This document shows, one piece after another, positions 43,881 through 49,772 of a DNA stretch of 49,772 bases. The translations under genes were made by a program, and so were the position numbers. The stretch lies in NCBI GenBank assembly GCA_029212925.1, contig JARGOB010000020.1:1-49772 (forward strand), read 5' to 3'. Position 1 is the stretch's first letter, and every line of letters starts with the position of its first letter. Source of the DNA: Coxiellaceae bacterium. Lineage in GTDB: Bacteria; Pseudomonadota; Gammaproteobacteria; Coxiellales; Coxiellaceae. Under the pieces are notes generated by a model, which worked only from the letters and a program-made list of their open reading frames with translations, was not told the DNA's origin and made no database searches.

Positions 43881-46800
43881 CTAAGCTGCTCCTTTACTGA
43901 CTGATATATGTTTAATACGCATGCCTATAGGATAATGAATTTCTAGTTTACTCTTCGACTGTTGTGCCACCATTCTATTCCAAGCATAACAACCACCAAT
44001 AGGTACAACAATTTGGTTATGATCCGCAGATTTTTCTATATTAACAATATCTGGCTGCGCATTGTGATTGGTTATAGTCACCGCGCCACTAGATACTTTG
44101 GCGTCGGGATCAAAATCAATTTTAAGATACAGAGGAACACCTTGCGTTTTAGGAACTTCACCGAGAGTCACATGCTGCCTTGCTGTCACATTCAATATAT
44201 CTATAGCCCCCCGCCAAGGTCCCCGCCCAACTTGACTCACACTGCCTGTTTTAGAATCAACAAGTCTAATTTCATAGTGCGAGCTTAAAAGGCGAATTGT
44301 TTTATCGAAACCAGAATTACCTTGCCAGTTATATATACGAGTAATATCTTGCCGGTGTTGATCAGGTTTAAACTGGCTAACCACCTTTCCATCGCTTACC
44401 ACCTGAACTAATGGCAATTGCTTTCCTTGTTTCGCAATAGCCCAGCCTTGTAGCTTTAACGTATACATACCATTACGCTGAACCTGAAACGGTAATGCCG
44501 CATAGGTCACTGGATTAGACGGTCTAAAGAAGTTTGAAACATATCCCGTTTGGCAAGATAATAGCTCGCCAGGTGTTTTACCTTCTTTTGATACCGGACT
44601 AACAACATCATTTCGACGAAAAATTATGGTGCCCGCTTGCTCACTAGCAAAGGCGTAGTGTGCATTGATATAGTGTGCAATAGCATAATGTCTAATTTCA
44701 TTTGGCACCCCATCCCAACCATTCTCACCACTAATCGAATGGTAAATGACATACTTTGGACGCGCTTTTTCAAGATCTGCAATCACTAAGCGCTGTGTTT
44801 GTGGCGGACCTGCCATTGCAACATGTCCAAAACGACTCGCTGTTTTTACACCAACCATTGGATGAATCAACAAAGTCGAGTCTGCAAAATCGAAAACTGT
44901 ATCGTTGCTATTCAATCGATGTGAGAAATATGACTGCAAAACCATCGCCCGTTTATTCAAGCCAGGCGTGTATACTCCAGGCCACCACTGCTGATCTTTA
45001 CTCAGTGTATTATTTTCAACGGTAAGCCGAGACTTCAAATGTGAAATATTTTGCCATAACTCAGGTATTAAGCAAAAATACATTGCAATAAAGACAGCCC
45101 CATAAAAAACATATCGGTAAGGTTTCAAATTTTTTGATAACCATTTGAGCGATACCTGCTCAAGCACCCAAACTACGAACAAAGCCAGTGCGGGCTGAGC
45201 AACAGCAATTACCTGATAAATATGCTCATCCGCTCGCCCAATAAACTTAACAAAAAAGAGTGCTGGCGCTAAGCTTGTTGCCAGTAATATGTATTCAAAT
45301 GCGCTGAGCGAGTGGTTTTGGCGCCATTTGTGGATCATCAACACTGCAATCAGCAGACCAAAGCCCATCAATAATGCCATAAAGGTATAAACACCCTTAA
45401 ACGCCAAGATGGGGATACCACCATCGATTAAATGGTCATGTGAAAAATTTACAATACTGATGATAAATCCATTTAACATACCATAGTGATGCAAACATAA
45501 TAATATCGCAGAAACTGTCACCACGGCAGTTAATGCACAGACCACACTCGAGCAAAACTTAAAATAACGTGGGTCTTTATCTAGATAATCTCGGAGTAAT
45601 ATAACTGCACTAACGCCGACCGTTATCACACCGTATTCAGGTGAAATAGCTACCTCTATAGTGGTCAATACAGCATAAATCACACACCAATGCAGACCGC
45701 GGTAGCGCAGCCATTGGTAAAGCGAAATAAGGATGAATGCATATAAAGGTATACGAAAAGTATTGGTCAAAATTGATAAGCAGAAAACTAACGCAATCAA
45801 TGCCTTCAATGCACTGCTTCGAAAGGCAACCAAAAAGAAATAATAGATACTAACCCAGTAAACTGGTATTTTTAAAACCTCTCTAAAACTATAGGCCGCT
45901 CTTATCGAGTGCTCCCATAGCACTGCACCTAAATAATAGTTAATGAAATCAAACCATACACCATGAACAAATAAAAAATCTCGCCAAGGCAGATCACCCT
46001 GCATGCCTTGTATTACAGGTAACACCCATTCCCCAAAAGCAAAATCCGTAGCAAATGTTAAGGGCCCAAGCACCCTTGTTAAAGACAAAAATACCAAAGC
46101 TGGCACAAAGCAATAAGCTGCCAATATACGCTTAATATGTGTAATACTGGACCGTCGACGAGTAAGTATAAAAAAGATCAGCGCCTGAGTCGCTGTAACA
46201 ATGACTGCCAATGAAAGGGGAAACCATTGCAAGGGTACAAATTTACCGTGATCAATCCAACCAGTTTTAGTCGACAAACTAAACAACACAAAAGGCATTG
46301 CTAGCGTTAGCAACAATACCCAAACGTGTTCAAGCTGGGGTTTGGCAGGTAATAACATACGGATAAGGTGCAAGCCAATATAACTGCAACAAAAACTAAG
46401 TATATAATTCCATTGAAAACTGAAACTCATGTAAATCGCAGCTACTAAAGCTGCCACCAAATAAAATCCGGAAAACGAATATGCTTCCTGCCACTCAGCA
46501 CTATAGCGGGTTAATCTCACTTCAACGTATTGCATGCCATGACCAATCTGCTGCAGTAATGCCACCGCTACTCGAAAAAAAGTATAACGCAATCGCCATA
46601 TTATATAGGCCATAAAGTAGATAGCCGCTAAGCCGATCACCAACGTTAAACCACCCACGGCATATTTTTTGGCGATTTTATGCGCAACAAAACAACCACT
46701 CATCGCAACCATCGCCATAACCGCCCAATGAGCAAAGCGCATAAATCGTGCCTGATCCGAAGACTTCAACAAAGCATAGCCAACAGCAAATAACATCAAT

Positions 46801-47351
46801 AACATTAATGTGATAGCAACAACTCTACTATGCCCTATAAAAATAACTGGCAAACAAATAAGTAAAAGCGCGATAACATAGCGTTCAGCGGATTGGTGCT
46901 TAAAGCAGACAATAGCCTTAATACTATTAATAAAAGCAAATGTAACGATGACCCAAACCAGCAATGCCTTATGATCAAAGATTGAAGCAACATAGCACCC
47001 TAGCAGCACCGAGCAGGCCATTGTATAAAAATGGAAAATTATAAGGCCAGACCAATTTGAGTGCTTCGATACTAAGGCACCAATACCAATAGCCAATAAA
47101 CCCGCAAAAGTACCAAATATATAAGCCTTTAATAACGCATAATTATTAAAATTCCAAAATAACGGATAACCAATAGTATCGTAGTAGCCGGAAAGGCCCG
47201 CGTTCCGTGCGCTAAAAAAATAAAGAAATACCGCAGTGAATGCACATATTGCAAAACAAAGTAATATTATCGACTCAGCCAGATTTACAGGCGACTTTTT
47301 TAAATATCTCGCTACTATCAACTGGCAACATCCTATTAGTATCCATGTCAT
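43881..47351 (-). CDS. Very large GT-C-like multi-pass membrane protein
   Basis: This 1156-residue protein is the first gene of the operon. Residues 1-780 contain roughly twenty hydrophobic helices with loops such as VIQGMQGDLPWRDFLFVHGVWFDFINYY, resembling polyprenyl-phosphate-dependent GT-C transferases. Residues about 790-1156 form a soluble, probably periplasmic region ending in a beta-rich segment. With GtrA and the DPM-like GT2 it likely transfers a lipid-linked sugar to a surface glycan. No catalytic residues can be assigned with confidence, and I do not know a close named family. Confidence 0.7.
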   Translation of the reverse strand: MTWILIGCCQLIVARYLKKSPVNLAESIILLCFAICAFTAVFLYFFSARNAGLSGYYDTIGYPLFWNFNNYALLKAYIFGTFAGLLAIGIGALVSKHSNWSGLIIFHFYTMACSVLLGCYVASIFDHKALLVWVIVTFAFINSIKAIVCFKHQSAERYVIALLLICLPVIFIGHSRVVAITLMLLMLFAVGYALLKSSDQARFMRFAHWAVMAMVAMSGCFVAHKIAKKYAVGGLTLVIGLAAIYFMAYIIWRLRYTFFRVAVALLQQIGHGMQYVEVRLTRYSAEWQEAYSFSGFYLVAALVAAIYMSFSFQWNYILSFCCSYIGLHLIRMLLPAKPQLEHVWVLLLTLAMPFVLFSLSTKTGWIDHGKFVPLQWFPLSLAVIVTATQALIFFILTRRRSSITHIKRILAAYCFVPALVFLSLTRVLGPLTFATDFAFGEWVLPVIQGMQGDLPWRDFLFVHGVWFDFINYYLGAVLWEHSIRAAYSFREVLKIPVYWVSIYYFFLVAFRSSALKALIALVFCLSILTNTFRIPLYAFILISLYQWLRYRGLHWCVIYAVLTTIEVAISPEYGVITVGVSAVILLRDYLDKDPRYFKFCSSVVCALTAVVTVSAILLCLHHYGMLNGFIISIVNFSHDHLIDGGIPILAFKGVYTFMALLMGFGLLIAVLMIHKWRQNHSLSAFEYILLATSLAPALFFVKFIGRADEHIYQVIAVAQPALALFVVWVLEQVSLKWLSKNLKPYRYVFYGAVFIAMYFCLIPELWQNISHLKSRLTVENNTLSKDQQWWPGVYTPGLNKRAMVLQSYFSHRLNSNDTVFDFADSTLLIHPMVGVKTASRFGHVAMAGPPQTQRLVIADLEKARPKYVIYHSISGENGWDGVPNEIRHYAIAHYINAHYAFASEQAGTIIFRRNDVVSPVSKEGKTPGELLSCQTGYVSNFFRPSNPVTYAALPFQVQRNGMYTLKLQGWAIAKQGKQLPLVQVVSDGKVVSQFKPDQHRQDITRIYNWQGNSGFDKTIRLLSSHYEIRLVDSKTGSVSQVGRGPWRGAIDILNVTARQHVTLGEVPKTQGVPLYLKIDFDPDAKVSSGAVTITNHNAQPDIVNIEKSADHNQIVVPIGGCYAWNRMVAQQSKSKLEIHYPIGMRIKHISVSKGAA

Positions 47352-47532
47352 TGCAAAATCTGCAATATAGTAGATAGTTCTTGCTCATCCGTCAAACTGC
47401 TTTCGACTTTATATTTTATAGAGTAACCAAAACCCCTGCTAAAATACGAAAAAAAACAGAAACTGTATATATACCCTCCAACCACTCAGAAATATCTGAT
47501 AGAATGTCGCGCTATCTAAATGGAGTACTACG

Positions 47533-48732
47533 ATGAAAGGTAAATTAAAACACTTTATACATCAAGTCATGCGACTAAACCCCTTTTATCGCATACAAAA
47601 CAATCGTATCGAAGCGCTAGCCCAACAAGTTGAACACTTAAAAGTAATCACACCCAATGGTGACGCTATAACAGGCTTACTGAAAGCTATTGGCACCACT
47701 GCAAAAAGCGGCACTGACATCGCCAATGCCATCAAAAAAAACGTATTAAAGCAGACAGACACAGGGTTTGGGGGTAACACAGAGATTACCCCAAACACCG
47801 AGCCTAGAATTTTATTCTTCCATGTGCCCAAATCAGCAGGCACCTCTGTAAATGAGCAGTTTTTACACCACTATCACCCATTAAGTCTGTACCCACAAAA
47901 AGTACTAATGGATTTTGATTATGAAAACATTGTGTCAGAGTCTGCTATACGCTACGGCCTCAAGCAACAGTGCTTTACCAACGAAGAATATTTAACCCAA
48001 TTCCCTCCCTACTGGTATCGCTTTGTTAATATTCACTGCACCTATCATTTGGTAGAAAAATACACAGAGGCATTCGACTTTGTTACACTACTTCGATCAC
48101 CAGCAGAACGATTATATTCTGAATTTAACTATCTAAAAGTACTGTACGCTCACCGACGACGGGACAAAACAGCTGATGCGCTCTTTCTCGATAAAAAATT
48201 TGGTTATAACTACTTTGAAGATATCAGCATTCATGAATTCATTGAAACCAACCCCATTACAGCGCATAGCTATCACGACAATTTATTAGCACGCTTACTT
48301 TCTGATAACGTATTAAACACATCACAAAAACTCAAAAACTCGCAATACTGCGAAAGTCATTATATAGATTCCGCATTAAAAAACCTCGAAAAGTTCAAAT
48401 TTGTAGGATTTGTAGAAGACCTAGCGACTTTTGATCATTTTATTCAACAGCAATACGGATTTACCGATTTTTGCGTAAAAAACCATAAAGCGCACCAATC
48501 TAAAAACCTAACTAAAGAGTTCCATCTAAAACCTGAAAAAAAAGAAGCATGGCAGCTAAATGGTTTTTCATCAAAAGCAGACTGCATCAATTACATCATG
48601 CAATCTGATGCTTGCGCTATAGACAATCAAATTTATGCGGAAGCAGTGCGTCGTTATAGCAAAAATCCACAATTGTTAGCATCCGTAGATAGCCTAGCCC
48701 CCAGAAAAGTAGCCGAACCTATGCCTGGATAG
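47533..48732 (+). CDS. Sulfotransferase family protein
   Basis: This 399-residue protein has ILFFHVPKSAGTSVNEQF (5'-phosphosulfate loop with K100) and FVTLLRSPAERLYSEFNY (3'-phosphate binding with R188 and S196), the two PAPS sites of carbohydrate sulfotransferases (sulfotransferase-2-like). A ribosome binding site GGAG lies seven bases before ATG. It is divergent from the heptose operon across a 181-base gap, so sulfation of the locus polysaccharide is plausible. Confidence 0.83.
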   Translation: MKGKLKHFIHQVMRLNPFYRIQNNRIEALAQQVEHLKVITPNGDAITGLLKAIGTTAKSGTDIANAIKKNVLKQTDTGFGGNTEITPNTEPRILFFHVPKSAGTSVNEQFLHHYHPLSLYPQKVLMDFDYENIVSESAIRYGLKQQCFTNEEYLTQFPPYWYRFVNIHCTYHLVEKYTEAFDFVTLLRSPAERLYSEFNYLKVLYAHRRRDKTADALFLDKKFGYNYFEDISIHEFIETNPITAHSYHDNLLARLLSDNVLNTSQKLKNSQYCESHYIDSALKNLEKFKFVGFVEDLATFDHFIQQQYGFTDFCVKNHKAHQSKNLTKEFHLKPEKKEAWQLNGFSSKADCINYIMQSDACAIDNQIYAEAVRRYSKNPQLLASVDSLAPRKVAEPMPG

Positions 48733-48802
48733 GCTTTCCTCACATTAGCCGGATCCTTCGGCACCGGATAATAGATAGTGCTCATGGTATAGCAATAAAG
48801 TC

Positions 48803-48841
48803 TTGACGTTAACGTCAAATTGTATATACTAAAAGTATATA
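48803..48841 (+). promoter_or_regulatory. vapBC promoter overlapped by two palindromic operators
   Basis: TTGACG (48803-48808), 16-base spacer, TATACT (48825-48830). The perfect palindrome TTGACGTTAACGTCAA (48803-48818) covers the -35 and the palindrome GTATATACT-AAA-AGTATATAC (48822-48842) covers the -10, as expected for autoregulation by a VapBC complex. Confidence 0.75.
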
Positions 48842-48865
48842 CATTGTCGCTTGGAGGTAAACAAC

Positions 48866-49099
48866 ATGAGAACCACGAAAGTGTTTAAAAGCGGCAACTC
48901 CATGGCAGTACGCTTACCAAAAGATTGCCATCTGCACGGAGACACCGTCGAAATTATTAAAAAGGGCAACACCTTAATATTGAGGGAAATCCCACAAAGC
49001 TTGGCCAAAGTGTTCGACCTGGTAGAAAATTTGCCAACCGATTATTACGCAGCGAGCCGCAATGATGCGGCACCACAGGAGAGAGGGCATTTTGAGTGA
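48866..49099 (+). CDS. vapB: VapB-type antitoxin (SpoVT/AbrB-like)
   Basis: This 77-residue protein starts MRTTKVFKSGNSMAVRLPKDC, the AbrB-like swapped-hairpin DNA-binding N-terminus, with a C-terminal toxin-binding tail. ATG 48866 follows GGAGG by eight bases; a TTG at 48851 is not needed. It overlaps vapC by GTGA. Confidence 0.92.
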   Translation: MRTTKVFKSGNSMAVRLPKDCHLHGDTVEIIKKGNTLILREIPQSLAKVFDLVENLPTDYYAASRNDAAPQERGHFE

Positions 49100-49503
49100 C
49101 ATTACGCTACTTACTGGACACCCATATGTGTATCCACATCGCCCAACATCGACCGCACGAAGTGCTGGCTCGATTCGAAAGACTCAAGGTCGGTGAGGTC
49201 AGTATGTCAGCAGTCACTTACGGAGAATTATTATTTGGAGCAGAGAATAGCAGCCAAAAGAAACAATCGATCCAACTGATCGAACAATTGGCTAGCCTGA
49301 TACCACCACTACCTATTTGTATGGAATCAGGAAAGTATTACGGCGCCCTACGCGCGATGCTCGATAAAGAAAAACAAATGCTTGGTAATAGCGATTTGTG
49401 GATAGCAGCTCAAGCGCTCGCACTCAAAACCACACTCGTTACTAACCGACCACAACAGTTTGAACATGTACCACGGCTAAAATGCGAAAACTGGGTACAT
49501 TAA
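49096..49503 (+). CDS. vapC: VapC-type PIN-domain RNase toxin
   Basis: This 135-residue PIN domain has YLLDTHMCIHIAQHRP (D8), YGELLFGAENS (E44) and LGNSDLWIAAQALAL (D100), then LVTNRPQQF and KCENWVH. It is of the MvpT/VagD-like tRNA-cleaving type. The start is GTG 49096, overlapping the antitoxin stop. Acidic catalytic residues appear intact, although the usual glutamate of the TNxxEF block is Gln. Confidence 0.93.
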   Translation: MTLRYLLDTHMCIHIAQHRPHEVLARFERLKVGEVSMSAVTYGELLFGAENSSQKKQSIQLIEQLASLIPPLPICMESGKYYGALRAMLDKEKQMLGNSDLWIAAQALALKTTLVTNRPQQFEHVPRLKCENWVH

Positions 49504-49540
49504 CCGATTACATGCCGGGGGGCTTGTAAGCGCGGGATAA

Positions 49541-49560
49541 GGGGAGGCTTCGGCCTCCCC
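49541..49560 (+). terminator. Rho-independent terminator after vapBC
   Basis: GGGGAGGC-TTCG-GCCTCCCC with T-rich TTTCTTTTT directly after. An eight-bp GC-rich stem with a UUCG tetraloop is a strong intrinsic terminator 37 bases past the vapC stop. Confidence 0.9.
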
Positions 49561-49705
49561 TTTCTTTTTGCATCCTTCAGCAGATGAGCACTTTACAACC
49601 TCACCCCAAGAATCCGATTCCGCAGCTCGTATTTTTATCACTCGTTATTTACATCCCTCTACCGACAAGCACCAAAGCATGCCATCCCGGACTTGGTTAC
49701 TTACA

Positions 49706-49726
49706 ATCCCGGACTTAATCCGGGAT
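49706..49726. repeat. Dispersed palindromic hairpin, second locus
   Basis: ATCCCGGA (49706-49713) pairs with TCCGGGAT (49719-49726) around CTTAA; a partial copy of the same arm (CATCCCGGACTTGG) lies at 49683. It is the same family as the hairpin at 32370. The 49568-49772 tail holds no other gene I can support. Confidence 0.75.
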
Positions 49727-49772
49727 CTACCGTCTTGATAGTCAAGTATTTAAAGCTAAATTCCTTCACATT

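Noticed and set aside
48745..48770. CCGGATCC...CACCGGAT stretch after the sulfotransferase gene
   Set aside because: Only a weak four-bp stem and no T-tract; too poor to call as a terminator or a member of the dispersed repeat family.

Overview
The window looks like a chromosomal segment of a gammaproteobacterium of moderate to low GC. The evidence is the conserved block rpmH-rnpA-yidD-yidC-mnmE, followed further along by mnmG-rsmG-parA-parB, all on the minus strand with typical family lengths. These genes normally lie next to the replication origin and dnaA. Here no dnaA, DnaA-box cluster or parS site is visible, and polysaccharide genes begin directly upstream of rpmH. No rRNA, tRNA or CRISPR array was seen.

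Bases 1-4350 hold the most unusual part, which looks AT-richer by eye than the rest. It has a partial M19-type dipeptidase and a YhhQ/VUT-type membrane transporter on the plus strand, a minus-strand operon (GNAT acetyltransferase, an unannotated 21-codon peptide gene with a strong ribosome binding site, and a ThiF/MccB-like adenylating enzyme with an N-terminal peptide-binding RRE-like domain), and a divergent MFS exporter. Together these resemble a microcin C or pantocin-type peptide natural-product locus, but the peptide ends in Pro-Tyr rather than Asn. This is the best candidate for an undescribed system.

Bases 4350-24300 are mixed housekeeping and accessory genes. They include a P-loop kinase-GNAT fusion, an alpha/beta hydrolase, the par/rsm/mnm block, a TTC38-like TPR protein, a TetA-like MFS transporter, a DUF4143 ATPase preceded by two 39-bp palindromes, an outer membrane barrel, a secreted beta-propeller protein, and a PilJ-type sensor ending in a degenerate histidine-kinase dimerisation domain. 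The gap at 19960-20439 holds two long hairpins and a PmrA-box-like triple repeat.

Bases 24374-34604 are a rhamnan-type O-polysaccharide locus. Plus-strand genes are a GT2, Wzm, Wzt and an RgpF-like transferase; the convergent minus-strand genes are rmlA, an LhgO-like oxidase, an SDR, rmlC, a second RgpF-like transferase, rmlD and a protein of unknown function. rmlB is absent from the window. Pgi follows at 34770.

Bases 36268-47351 are one tightly coupled minus-strand operon with 4-base overlaps. It encodes a very large GT-C-like membrane protein, an SDR epimerase, a DPM-synthase-like GT2, a double methyltransferase, GtrA, and a GDP-D-glycero-D-manno-heptose pathway (HddA kinase, an HddC-GmhA fusion, GmhB) ending in a transaldolase-like gene. 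I infer that it makes a heptose donor and attaches a lipid-linked sugar on the periplasmic face. A sulfotransferase and a vapBC toxin-antitoxin pair with palindromic operators close the window, with dispersed hairpin repeats near 32370 and 49706.
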